Assembly: GCA_949289715.1 (NCBI GenBank) | Contig: CASEPJ010000063.1 | Coordinates: 1-17,190 of the forward strand | Length of the DNA stretch: 17,190 bases | Reading direction: 5' to 3' | Source of the DNA: an uncultured Clostridia bacterium | Lineage (GTDB): Bacteria > Bacillota > Clostridia > Christensenellales > CASEPJ01 | Position numbers and translations under genes: made by a program | In this document: positions 1 to 7,296 of the stretch, piece by piece | Layout of the letters: every line of letters begins with the position of its first letter | Numbering within the stretch: position 1 is the stretch's first letter | The notes under the pieces: model-generated | What the model saw: only the letters and a program-made list of their open reading frames with translations | Databases searched by the model: none | Told to the model about the DNA's origin: nothing

Positions 1-13
1 AATAAAAAAACAT

Positions 14-42
14 TTGCCATTTTATTTTGTTTTTTGTATAAT
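14..42 (+). promoter_or_regulatory. sigma-A-type promoter of rpiB
   Basis: A -35 box TTGCCA (14-19, one mismatch to TTGACA) and a perfect -10 box TATAAT (37-42) are separated by 17 bases. Transcription would start near base 49, giving a leader of about 27 bases before the rpiB start at 76, which is enough for the AGGAG at 63-67. Box match and spacing make this a strong prediction, not experimentally shown. Confidence 0.8.
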
Positions 43-75
43 AGTCTAAAACGATTTAATTTAGGAGTATTTATT

Positions 76-522
76 ATGTTGGCTATAGGATGCGATCACG
101 GCGGATTTAATTTAAAACCCGTTATAATAAAATATCTTGAAGACCATAATATTGCTTATAAGGATTTCGGTACATTCAGTTCGGAATCTTGCGATTATCC
201 GGATTATGCTCTAAAAGTAGCGGAAGCTGTGGCTTCGGGAGAATGTGAAAAAGGAATTTTAATCTGCGGAACGGGAATAGGAGTTTCCATCGCCGCAAAT
301 AAGGTTAAAGGAATAAGAGCGGCATTATGCGGAGATGTTTTCAGTGCAAAAGCAACAAGGGCGCATAATAATGCCAATATTTTAACTCTTGGCGAAAGAG
401 TTACCGGACCGGGACTTGCGCTTGAAATTGTGGATGCATTTCTTAATACCAATTTTGACGGAGGCAGACACGCTGTCAGAGTCAATAAAATAACGGAAAT
501 AGAAAATAAATATTTCAAATGA
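76..522 (+). CDS. rpiB: Ribose-5-phosphate isomerase B (RpiB/LacAB family)
   Basis: Interconverts ribose 5-phosphate and ribulose 5-phosphate in the non-oxidative pentose phosphate pathway; cytoplasmic. The 148-residue protein has the usual RpiB length. Visible family motifs are GCDHGG (5-10), the CDYPDYA segment (39-45), the active-site loop ICGTGIG (63-69) with catalytic-type Cys64, and RAHNNAN (95-101) with His97 and Asn98. It is therefore of the Cys-dependent E. coli type rather than the Glu variant of mycobacteria. The ATG at 76 is chosen because AGGAG (63-67) lies 8 bases upstream and the protein then begins directly with the first beta strand. An in-frame TTG at 34 overlaps the -10 box and cannot be the start. 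Allose-6-phosphate or galactose-6-phosphate isomerase are related alternatives, but no sugar-specific neighbours are present. Confidence 0.93.
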   Translation: MLAIGCDHGGFNLKPVIIKYLEDHNIAYKDFGTFSSESCDYPDYALKVAEAVASGECEKGILICGTGIGVSIAANKVKGIRAALCGDVFSAKATRAHNNANILTLGERVTGPGLALEIVDAFLNTNFDGGRHAVRVNKITEIENKYFK

Positions 523-527
523 TATTC

Positions 528-562
528 AAGGTTGATTATGGCGCAAGTGTCTAATCAACCTT
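528..562 (+). terminator. 11-bp stem-loop after rpiB, possible terminator or 3' stabiliser
   Basis: Perfect arms AAGGTTGATTA (528-538) and TAATCAACCTT (552-562) enclose a 13-base loop. It begins 5 bases after the rpiB stop. No run of T follows (ATGTTTAATTT), so it is not a textbook intrinsic terminator. It may terminate weakly, protect the 3' end, or allow read-through into the ATPase operon. Confidence 0.5.
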
Positions 563-601
563 ATGTTTAATTTAAGAAAATATTATACAAAAAATACAAA
601 T

Positions 602-629
602 TTGCCGATTAAATAACTTAAAATTTAAA
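602..629 (+). promoter_or_regulatory. Weak candidate promoter of the V-ATPase operon
   Basis: TTGCCG (602-607) and TTTAAA (624-629), each matching 4 of 6 consensus bases, are 16 bases apart. This is the best pair found between rpiB and the first ATPase gene. The DNA is so AT-rich that chance matches are expected. Read-through from the rpiB promoter is an alternative. Confidence 0.3.
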
Positions 630-654
630 AGTTAATTCAATAAAGAGGTTAATT

Positions 655-966
655 ATGATTAAAGATGTGGTAAATACCATTATTGAAGCAGAAAACAAAG
701 CGGAAGAATTGCTTGCAAAAGCTAATCAACAGGCAAAAGAAATTTTATTGAATGGCGAAAAACAAATTGAAGATTTAAAACAGAAATTTTCAGTTAACAG
801 AAAGAGCGAAATAAAATCCGCAATTTTAAAAGCAGAAAAGAAAGGGGAAGAAAAAGCTGCGGAAATTATTAAAGCCGGCGAAGCGGAATGTGCTAAATTA
901 GTGAAAAATTCCGAATCGAAAATGCAGGATGCCGTAAATTTTGTCATTGAAAGGTTGGTGATTTAA
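655..966 (+). CDS. ntpF: V-type ATPase peripheral-stalk subunit G/H (NtpF type)
   Basis: A 103-residue protein rich in Ala, Glu and Lys with heptad-like spacing over nearly its whole length, predicted to be one long helix or coiled coil with no membrane segment. Such proteins pair with subunit E to form the peripheral stalks that keep the A3B3 head from turning with the rotor. It opens the operon, as ntpF does in Enterococcus hirae, and its stop (964-966) directly abuts the ATG of subunit I at 967, implying translational coupling. The AGAGGT at 644-649 serves the start. Sequence conservation in this family is low, so the assignment rests mainly on length, composition and operon position. Confidence 0.82.
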   Translation: MIKDVVNTIIEAENKAEELLAKANQQAKEILLNGEKQIEDLKQKFSVNRKSEIKSAILKAEKKGEEKAAEIIKAGEAECAKLVKNSESKMQDAVNFVIERLVI

Positions 967-2952
967 ATGGCCCTTATTGAGATGAAAAAACTCAATTTAA
1001 TAGGTCTTAACAGCGAAAGAGAAAAGATAATGGATGCTCTTTTCCGTACAGGCAATGCCGAGGTCATACGCTCGCAGGACATTGAAAATACGGTTTTTAT
1101 CAGCGATCCCAAAAGAAGAGAGTCGTATATAAATAGACTTGACGCCCTCGATTTCGCCATTGATTACATCGACACCTTAAGACTTAATAAGAATACTCAA
1201 AAGCTTTATCTTGAAATAGAAGGGAAAAAAGGCAAAGTTGAAAGAAAAGTACCTTTAGTTTCGCTTGAAGAATTTACGGCGATTTCCACAATGGAAATCG
1301 AGTTGATGGCCAAAATAGACGAACTTAAGGCAATTTATAAAAAAATTAATGAAAACAATGCCGAAATATCCAAGTATAATGCCACAATAGAGCAGTTGCG
1401 CCCTTATAGTGTCGGAAGTTATAAGTTTGCCGAAATTAAAGATACGAAAAATATTTTTATGTTATTGGGTACAATAGCAGCCGATTCGGCGGCACAGCTT
1501 TACGAAAAACTAAATTCTATGGACGATGTTTCCGTTGTCGTTGAAAAAGATGAAAATTCGTCATTTGCTGCAATTTTGGTTACAGGTCTAAAGGAATTAA
1601 AAAACGACGTCGAATTCATGCTTTCCGAATTTTCTTTTTCCAAATGTCCGTTTGTATTTGATTGCTCGGCAGCGGAAAAAATTAAAGAGTTAAACGAAAA
1701 AAATGAAAATTTAAATAAAGAAGTCGTAGAATTAACCGTTTCCACTCTCGATTATTATAATTATGTAAACGATTGGAAATTGCTATACGATTATTATACT
1801 TTTAAATTACAAAAATCGGATGCGGAGAGCGAATGCCACAGGACTCGTTCCGCTTTTATAATGGAGGCTTGGGTTCCTGCGGATATGACGGAAATAGTCA
1901 AAAACGAGCTTATTTCCACAACTTTAGCCGTATATATTGAATTTATCGACCCCATAGAGGGCGACGACCCGCCTACAGCAACGAGAAATAATAAAATTGT
2001 TAAACAATTTGAATTTGTTACAAATATGTATATGCCGCCTGCATACGGAGAGTTCGATCCGACTTCATTTTTATCTTTCTTCTTTTTTGTATTCTTCGGA
2101 CTCATGCTTGCCGATGCCGGGTACGGTATAGTGTTAATGCTCAGTACTTTTTTGATACTTAAAATATTAAAACCGCAAAAGGGTATGCGTCAGCTTTGTT
2201 ATGTAATGATGTTAGGAGGATTATCCACATTTATTTGGGGCGCATTGTTCGGCGGTTGGTTCGGTTTGGATCTTTTCCCTCAGTTTAAACTTTTCTTGCC
2301 TTTGGAAAATCCCGTATTGCTTATTGCAATTTGTTTGGTTTTGGGAATTATTCAGTTAATTACGGGTCTTGCAATAAATATGGCCGCTCATTTCAAAAAA
2401 GGAGATTGGCAAACGGCAATTTTCGACGTGTTTCCGTGGATTTTGATATATATTTCGGTTTTACTCATTGCGGCGGGAGTAGTAGAGGTTAACGGTATTC
2501 CTAAATCTATTACTTCGGTTGGTTTATATCTCGCTTTATTTGCCGTAGCCGTAATAATTTTAACAAACGGCAGAAATAAAAAGTCCGTTTTCGGTAAAAT
2601 TTTCGGCGGAATTCCCAAGCTTTATAACGCTATCAATTATATGAGCGATATATTAAGCTATTTGCGATTGTTCGGTCTCGGAATTGCAAGCGGCGTAATT
2701 GCAATGGTTTTTAACAGCATAGCCCAATTGACATTTAACGGTTCGATTATCGGATATATTTTCGGAGGATTGATTTTAATTGTAGGCCATTCGTTTAATA
2801 TCGCAATGAATTGTCTGGGAGCATATGTGCACGGTGCAAGATTGCAGTTTATAGAATTTTTCAATAAATTCTATACGGGCGACGGCCATTTGTTTACTCC
2901 GCTCGGTTCGGAATTAAAATATAACGTTGTAAAACTGAAACAAAACAAATAA
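967..2952 (+). CDS. ntpI: V-type ATP synthase/ATPase subunit I (a-type stator)
   Basis: Membrane stator subunit that forms the ion half-channels against the K ring and anchors the peripheral stalks. At 661 residues it has the usual length of bacterial I subunits. Residues 1 to about 360 are soluble with coiled-coil stretches (about 95-130 and 235-260). From about 370 onward there is a multi-span membrane domain. Signature segments are FGLMLADAGYG (about 378-388), SYLRLFGLG with Arg567, GHSF with His608, and HGARLQFIEFF with Arg625 and Glu630. Arg567 and Arg625 sit where the paired essential arginines of Thermus and Enterococcus a/I subunits are found, so ion transport should be intact. The start abuts the preceding stop, and AAGGTTGGTG at 951-960, inside the upstream gene, is the likely ribosome site. 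Confidence 0.95.
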   Translation: MALIEMKKLNLIGLNSEREKIMDALFRTGNAEVIRSQDIENTVFISDPKRRESYINRLDALDFAIDYIDTLRLNKNTQKLYLEIEGKKGKVERKVPLVSLEEFTAISTMEIELMAKIDELKAIYKKINENNAEISKYNATIEQLRPYSVGSYKFAEIKDTKNIFMLLGTIAADSAAQLYEKLNSMDDVSVVVEKDENSSFAAILVTGLKELKNDVEFMLSEFSFSKCPFVFDCSAAEKIKELNEKNENLNKEVVELTVSTLDYYNYVNDWKLLYDYYTFKLQKSDAESECHRTRSAFIMEAWVPADMTEIVKNELISTTLAVYIEFIDPIEGDDPPTATRNNKIVKQFEFVTNMYMPPAYGEFDPTSFLSFFFFVFFGLMLADAGYGIVLMLSTFLILKILKPQKGMRQLCYVMMLGGLSTFIWGALFGGWFGLDLFPQFKLFLPLENPVLLIAICLVLGIIQLITGLAINMAAHFKKGDWQTAIFDVFPWILIYISVLLIAAGVVEVNGIPKSITSVGLYLALFAVAVIILTNGRNKKSVFGKIFGGIPKLYNAINYMSDILSYLRLFGLGIASGVIAMVFNSIAQLTFNGSIIGYIFGGLILIVGHSFNIAMNCLGAYVHGARLQFIEFFNKFYTGDGHLFTPLGSELKYNVVKLKQNK

Positions 2953-3010
2953 AATCCATTCGATTTACAATAAAAATAAATATTAATTATATTTTGTTAA
3001 ATTTTGCATT

Positions 3011-3030
3011 CTGAAATAATTTAATTTCAG
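3011..3030 (+). repeat. Stem-loop in the I-K intergenic leader
   Basis: Perfect 7-bp arms CTGAAAT (3011-3017) and ATTTCAG (3024-3030) with a 6-base loop lie in the 131-base gap between ntpI and ntpK. There is no following T run, so termination is unlikely. Its place, about 40 bases ahead of the K ribosome site, would suit an mRNA processing or stability element. Confidence 0.5.
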
Positions 3031-3083
3031 TCGGCAAGTTAAATAAAAGGAAAAAAAGAATTTTCATTTACGGAGGTTTAATA

Positions 3084-3560
3084 ATGTTCACATCTTTAGG
3101 TACAGCCTACGCATTACTCGGAGCGGTTATTGCCGTTGCTTTAGCAGGAGCAGGTTCTGCAATCGGTTTGCAAATTTCAGGTTCGGCACAGGCAGGAGTT
3201 TTATCGGTAAATCCTAAACTTTTCTCAAAAACTGTTGTTATACAGCTACTTCCGGCAACTCAGGGAATATACGGTATGGTTGTAGCTTTTATGGCTTTTT
3301 TGAATACGGGAATTTTAGGCGGTAATCCGGCGGATTACAATGTAGAAACGGGAATGGCGGTTCTTTTGGTTAGTATCGGCATAGGTTTAGGCGGTTTAAT
3401 TTCCGCTATTTTCCAGGGAAAAGCCGCTGCCGGTTGGATTAATGCCATTTCGAAAAAAAGCGAACTTTCAGGCAGAAGCCTTTTGGTTGTAGGTATGATA
3501 GAAACCTATGCATTGCTTTCTTTCGTTATATCATTGCTTGCCGTTATCAGTATTAAATAA
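3084..3560 (+). CDS. ntpK: V-type ATPase proteolipid subunit K (c-ring), Na+-binding type
   Basis: Forms the membrane rotor ring that carries ions. The 158 residues make a duplicated double hairpin of four membrane helices (about 8-32, 50-76, 88-117, 132-156), the length of E. hirae NtpK (156). The carboxylate is only in the second hairpin, at Glu140 in MIETYALLSF; the equivalent place in the first hairpin holds LLPATQG. All residues known to hold Na+ in NtpK (Leu61, Thr64, Gln65, Gln110, Glu139) have counterparts here as Leu56, Thr59, Gln60, Gln111 and Glu140. This predicts Na+ rather than H+ coupling. A strong GGAGG (3072-3076) lies 7 bases before the ATG, fitting a subunit needed in about ten copies. 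Confidence 0.96.
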   Translation: MFTSLGTAYALLGAVIAVALAGAGSAIGLQISGSAQAGVLSVNPKLFSKTVVIQLLPATQGIYGMVVAFMAFLNTGILGGNPADYNVETGMAVLLVSIGIGLGGLISAIFQGKAAAGWINAISKKSELSGRSLLVVGMIETYALLSFVISLLAVISIK

Positions 3561-3569
3561 GGTGATTAC

Positions 3570-4145
3570 ATGGAAGGGAAAGAAGCAATTATCGAAAAGA
3601 TAATAAAAAATGCGGAAAATCTTGCTGAATCTGCCGTTAAAGAGGCAGAAAATCTTGCTGCCGAAAAGCTGCAAAAGGTCAACGATACCTTAAACGAAGC
3701 TCAAAAAAATTTGGATAAAGAAATAGAAGTTTTAAAAAATGACACCATAAGACATAAAGAAACTGTAGCCGAGCTTGAAGTTAGAAAGTTAATACTTACG
3801 GCAAAAAGAGAAGTTATGGATAATGTCTATTTAAAAGCCGTTAAAAAAATCGTAAATTCGAAAGACTATTTAGCCTTAATTGAAAAAATGATTTTAAAAT
3901 ATGCCGAAGACGGCGATTCGGTAATTATTTCGAATAGGGATAAAAATTCAATAACGCCTGAATTCGTTAATAAAATTGCATTAAAAAAGGGTATTAAACT
4001 CGTATTGTCAAACGATTATCAGAATTTTGAAGGCGGAATAATTTTATCGAACAAAAAATACGATAAGAACTTAACTTTAAATGTTTTGTTTAAGGAAATA
4101 AAAGAAGACACTGAATCACGTTTGGCAGAAATTTTATTTGATTAA
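3570..4145 (+). CDS. ntpE: V-type ATPase peripheral-stalk subunit E
   Basis: Peripheral-stalk partner of the G/H subunit, bound to the A3B3 head. The 191-residue protein has a charged helical N-terminal half (about 1-100, rich in Glu, Lys and Ala, coiled-coil-like) and a mixed alpha/beta C-terminal half containing the segment FEGGIILSNKKYDKNLTLN (about 152-170). The GG...LSN pattern is characteristic of the E-subunit C-terminal domain. It starts 9 bases after the K stop, with AAGGTGAT (3559-3566) as ribosome site. Length and operon position match the family. Confidence 0.92.
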   Translation: MEGKEAIIEKIIKNAENLAESAVKEAENLAAEKLQKVNDTLNEAQKNLDKEIEVLKNDTIRHKETVAELEVRKLILTAKREVMDNVYLKAVKKIVNSKDYLALIEKMILKYAEDGDSVIISNRDKNSITPEFVNKIALKKGIKLVLSNDYQNFEGGIILSNKKYDKNLTLNVLFKEIKEDTESRLAEILFD

Positions 4146-4168
4146 ATTACAAATGGATGTAGGAGAAG

Positions 4169-5164
4169 ATGGCAAAAAACGTTATTTATGCAGTTTCCAG
4201 AGTTAGGGCATATGAATATACTCTGTTGAATGCAGAAAAACTTAATCGATTGGCGGAAGCAAAGACGTCTAACGAAGCCTTAAAAATTTTAAACGAATTT
4301 AATTACGGCGCAGGAGCTGTTTCAAAAACTCCGTTCGAATACGAGAAGTTAATCGATGCACAAACAGCCGATGCCGTAAATTTCGTAAAAGATTTTTCGG
4401 ACGATATTCCCGAGATATCCTTATTTTTAACCAAATTCGACTATCATAATGCAAAAGTTTATATGAAAGCCAAATACAGCAGAACTGAAAATCTTAACGG
4501 AATTTTAGAACCTGCCGGCAATATTTCTTTATCCGTAATGAAGGATTGGATTATGGCCGACGAATATTCGTATTTTTCTGCAGAAATGTCAGAGGCTTTA
4601 CAATATATAGATTCTTCTTTTGCGTCGGGTAACCGTTCCCCGAAAATTATCGATATAAGTTTGGATAAAGCATATTTCAAAGAAATTGCCAAAAGAAAAA
4701 AGAAATTTAACAATACGGTAAAAAATTATTTTACCGATTTAGCCGATTTGACAAATATATCCGTAGTATTGAGATGCAAAAATTGTAACATTGCATTCGA
4801 TACGGCAAAAGATTACATCGTAGAGGGCGGAAAACTCGACGTTGATTTCTTATCGGATTTATACGAGGACGGTTTCAATAATTTCGCCGAAAAATTTAAA
4901 TATACCCGATTTGCCGAAATTGCATTGAATTCGGAGGAGGATATTTTAAACAAAGGATATTCAAAATTCGAAACAGAAAGGGACAGATATCTATTAAATT
5001 ACTTTAAACCTTACGAATCGGATAGTTTTTCTCCTTTGGCGGTAATATATTTTATGTTGCTGAAATTTTTTGAAGCCGATGAAATAAGACTTATAATGAC
5101 ATGCAAAAACAACGGAATCGGCAGAGACGTTTTAAACGGGAGGCTGAGAAGAATTTATGAATAA
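4169..5164 (+). CDS. ntpC: V-type ATPase central-stalk subunit C (d-type)
   Basis: Funnel-shaped cytoplasmic adaptor that seats the D/F shaft on the proteolipid ring. The 331 residues agree with the family, and the opening YAVSRVRAYEYTLLNAEKLNRL (about 8-29) resembles the usual start of bacterial C subunits. The protein is soluble, with no signal peptide. ATG 4169 is the only possible early start because an in-frame TAG lies at 4160-4162; AGGAG at 4161-4165 is only 3 bases away, an unusually tight spacing. Its end overlaps the start of subunit F by 8 bases. Confidence 0.93.
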   Translation: MAKNVIYAVSRVRAYEYTLLNAEKLNRLAEAKTSNEALKILNEFNYGAGAVSKTPFEYEKLIDAQTADAVNFVKDFSDDIPEISLFLTKFDYHNAKVYMKAKYSRTENLNGILEPAGNISLSVMKDWIMADEYSYFSAEMSEALQYIDSSFASGNRSPKIIDISLDKAYFKEIAKRKKKFNNTVKNYFTDLADLTNISVVLRCKNCNIAFDTAKDYIVEGGKLDVDFLSDLYEDGFNNFAEKFKYTRFAEIALNSEEDILNKGYSKFETERDRYLLNYFKPYESDSFSPLAVIYFMLLKFFEADEIRLIMTCKNNGIGRDVLNGRLRRIYE

Positions 5165-5483
5165 ATCGGTAGAAATTGCAGTGGTAGGCGATAAGGATTC
5201 CGTTCTTGCTTTTAAGGCCGTTGGAATGGAAGTGTTTTCTGTAAACGATGAATACGAAGCTGCCAACCAAATAAGAAAATTGGCGGAGGACGGGGCAAAA
5301 ATAATTTATATTACCGAACAGTTTGCCGTATTGATGACCGATATTATAGATGCATATAAAACAAAAGCTTACCCAATAATCATACCTATTCCGTATAGCA
5401 GAGGAAGTAACGGTTTCGGTATGAAGAATATCAAAAAAGACGTTGAAAAGGCTATTGGAGCCGATATACTTTTCGATAAATAA
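5157..5483 (+). CDS. ntpG: V-type ATP synthase central-stalk subunit F (NtpG type)
   Basis: Small Rossmann-like subunit that binds the D shaft. The 108 residues begin with EIAVVGDKDSVLAFKAVGMEVF (about 6-27), the typical F-subunit opening, followed by a predicted alternating beta/alpha pattern with YITEQFA (about 50-56). The ATG at 5157 lies inside the last codons of subunit C in the arrangement ATGAATAA, so translation is probably coupled. The nearest ribosome-site-like sequence is GGGAGG at 5138-5143, somewhat far away. E. hirae calls this subunit NtpG; other nomenclatures use AtpF or subunit F. Confidence 0.93.
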   Translation: MNKSVEIAVVGDKDSVLAFKAVGMEVFSVNDEYEAANQIRKLAEDGAKIIYITEQFAVLMTDIIDAYKTKAYPIIIPIPYSRGSNGFGMKNIKKDVEKAIGADILFDK

Positions 5484-5490
5484 ATATTAA

Positions 5491-5520
5491 GCTTTTTTTA
5501 AAGCCGATGTTCCGGCTTTT
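5491..5520 (+). terminator. Terminator-like hairpin with competing fold between F and A
   Basis: Arms AAAGCCG (5500-5506) and CGGCTTT (5513-5519) form a perfect 7-bp GC-containing stem with a 6-base loop and end in TTTT. Just upstream, GCTTT (5491-5495) can pair with AAAGC (5500-5504) around a TTTT loop, which would exclude the first stem. The ribosome site of ntpA (AAGGAG, 5526-5531) follows 6 bases later. It could be a partial terminator, attenuator or RNase-protection hairpin. The two pairings are read directly from sequence; function is inference. Confidence 0.5.
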
Positions 5521-5538
5521 ATATCAAGGAGTTTATAT

Positions 5539-7296
5539 ATGAATGGTAGAATTATAAAAATCTCGGGACCGTTGATTGTTGCCGAAGGTTTAAGTGACGT
5601 AAAAATGTATGACGTTGTTAAAGTTTCCGAAAATAAACTTATAGGGGAAGTTATAGAACTGAGAGGGGATAAAGCTTCCATTCAGGTTTACGAAGAAACA
5701 AGCGGCTTAAAACCGGGAGATCCCGTTTACCCTACAGGATCGCCTCTTTCGGTAGAATTGGCGCCCGGCCTTATAGAAAGCATTTTTGACGGTATTCAAA
5801 GACCGCTTAATAAATTAGTCGAAATTTCAGGGGACAGAATAGGCAGAGGTATTGAAATCAACGCACTGGACCATGAAAAATTATGGCAATTTCAGCCTTG
5901 TGTGAATGTAGGCGATTTTGTTTTCGAAGGATATATTTTAGGTACCGTAAAAGAAAATTCCGTTGTCAATCATAAAATAATGGTACCTTACGGAATTTTC
6001 GGTAAAGTAGTAAAAATCGAAGAGGGTATGTTTAATATAGATCATACCATATGCGTTATAGATACAGGCACAAAAGAAGAAAAAATTTCCATGCTAACGA
6101 AATGGCCGGTTCGAAAGGGCAGACCGTATAAAGAAAAAATGACTCCTTTTATGCCGCTCATTACCGGTCAAAGGGTAATAGACACGCTTTTCCCCATTGC
6201 AAAAGGCGGTGTTGCCGCAGTTCCGGGACCTTTCGGCTCGGGAAAGACAATAGTACAGCATCAGCTTGCAAAATGGGCGGATGCCGATATAATTGTCTAT
6301 GTAGGTTGCGGGGAAAGAGGCAATGAAATGACCGACGTTTTAAATGAATTTCCCCAGTTGCACGACCCGAAAACAGGGGAAGTATTAATGAAAAGGACTG
6401 TGCTTATTGCAAATACTTCCGATATGCCCGTAGCAGCGAGAGAAGCTTCAATTTATACGGGAATAACCATTGCAGAATATTTCAGAGACATGGGTTATAA
6501 TGTTGCCATTATGGCGGACTCATCTTCCCGTTGGGCGGAAGCCTTAAGAGAAATGAGCGGTCGCTTGGAGGAAATGCCCGGAGAAGAAGGATATCCCGCT
6601 TATCTGTCTTCCCGTTTGGCGGAATTTTACGAAAGGGCGGGAATAGTAAAAACACTTAACGGCGAAATCGGTTCTGTTACGGCAATTGGTGCCGTTTCTC
6701 CGCAAGGCGGAGATTTATCCGAACCTGTAAGTCAGGCAACATTAAGAATAGTAAAAGTATTTTGGGGTTTGTCTGCCAGCTTGGCATATAAAAGACATTT
6801 CCCCGCAGTAGATTGGCTTGTTAGTTACTCACTTTATTCCGATCGATTGAAAGATTGGTACGAAGAAAATGTTTCCGATGATTGGAACGAATTAAAAAGC
6901 GAAGCAATGAAAATTTTGCAGGAAGAAGCAGAGCTGGACGAAATAGTTAGACTTGTCGGGGTGGATGCACTTTCTTCAAAAGACAGATTAACCATGGAAA
7001 CGGCAAAAAGCATAAGAGAAGATTATTTACATCAAAATGCTTTTCATGAAGTTGACACATATGCTTCATTGAAGAAACAAAGGCTGATGTTAAAATTAAT
7101 TTTGGATAATTATAATTTGGGGCAAAAGGCTTTAAACGAAGGTGCGGAAATTAAAAATATTTTATCCATTCCCGTATTGGAAAAAATAGGCAGGGCAAAA
7201 TATATTCCCGAATCGGAATTATCGAAGTTCGATGAAATTTTTGCCGAAATGAGAGAACAGCTCAGCGGTCTTAGCGAAGGAGAAAAAAATGCTTAA
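5539..7296 (+). CDS. ntpA: V-type ATPase catalytic subunit A
   Basis: Catalytic ATP-binding subunit of the A3B3 head. The 585 residues fit the family and include the P-loop GPFGSGKT (230-237, Lys236 and Thr237 for phosphate and Mg2+), the GERGNEM motif (258-264) with catalytic-type Glu259, and the conserved blocks around PGEEGYPAYLSSRLAEFYERAG and GAVSPQGGDLSEPVSQ. The N-terminal barrel begins with ISGPLIVAEGLSDVKMYDVV, and the bulge domain specific to A subunits lies at about 110-190. AAGGAG (5526-5531) precedes the ATG by 7 bases. Its stop overlaps the start of subunit B by 8 bases. No catalytic residue appears missing. Known V/A-ATPases of this kind either pump ions with ATP or make ATP, and the direction cannot be read from sequence. 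Confidence 0.98.
   Translation: MNGRIIKISGPLIVAEGLSDVKMYDVVKVSENKLIGEVIELRGDKASIQVYEETSGLKPGDPVYPTGSPLSVELAPGLIESIFDGIQRPLNKLVEISGDRIGRGIEINALDHEKLWQFQPCVNVGDFVFEGYILGTVKENSVVNHKIMVPYGIFGKVVKIEEGMFNIDHTICVIDTGTKEEKISMLTKWPVRKGRPYKEKMTPFMPLITGQRVIDTLFPIAKGGVAAVPGPFGSGKTIVQHQLAKWADADIIVYVGCGERGNEMTDVLNEFPQLHDPKTGEVLMKRTVLIANTSDMPVAAREASIYTGITIAEYFRDMGYNVAIMADSSSRWAEALREMSGRLEEMPGEEGYPAYLSSRLAEFYERAGIVKTLNGEIGSVTAIGAVSPQGGDLSEPVSQATLRIVKVFWGLSASLAYKRHFPAVDWLVSYSLYSDRLKDWYEENVSDDWNELKSEAMKILQEEAELDEIVRLVGVDALSSKDRLTMETAKSIREDYLHQNAFHEVDTYASLKKQRLMLKLILDNYNLGQKALNEGAEIKNILSIPVLEKIGRAKYIPESELSKFDEIFAEMREQLSGLSEGEKNA

Noticed and set aside
34..75. N-terminal extension of rpiB from a TTG at 34
   Set aside because: The TTG overlaps the -10 box, so the transcript would start after it; ATG 76 has a good ribosome site and fits the family start.
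1500..2105. Minus-strand open frames inside subunit I
   Set aside because: They mirror a well-conserved gene; no ribosome sites or family motifs.
2994..3022. Internal promoter (TTGTTA and TAATTT) before ntpK
   Set aside because: The -10 box matches only 3 of 6 bases and falls inside the stem-loop; too weak in AT-rich DNA.
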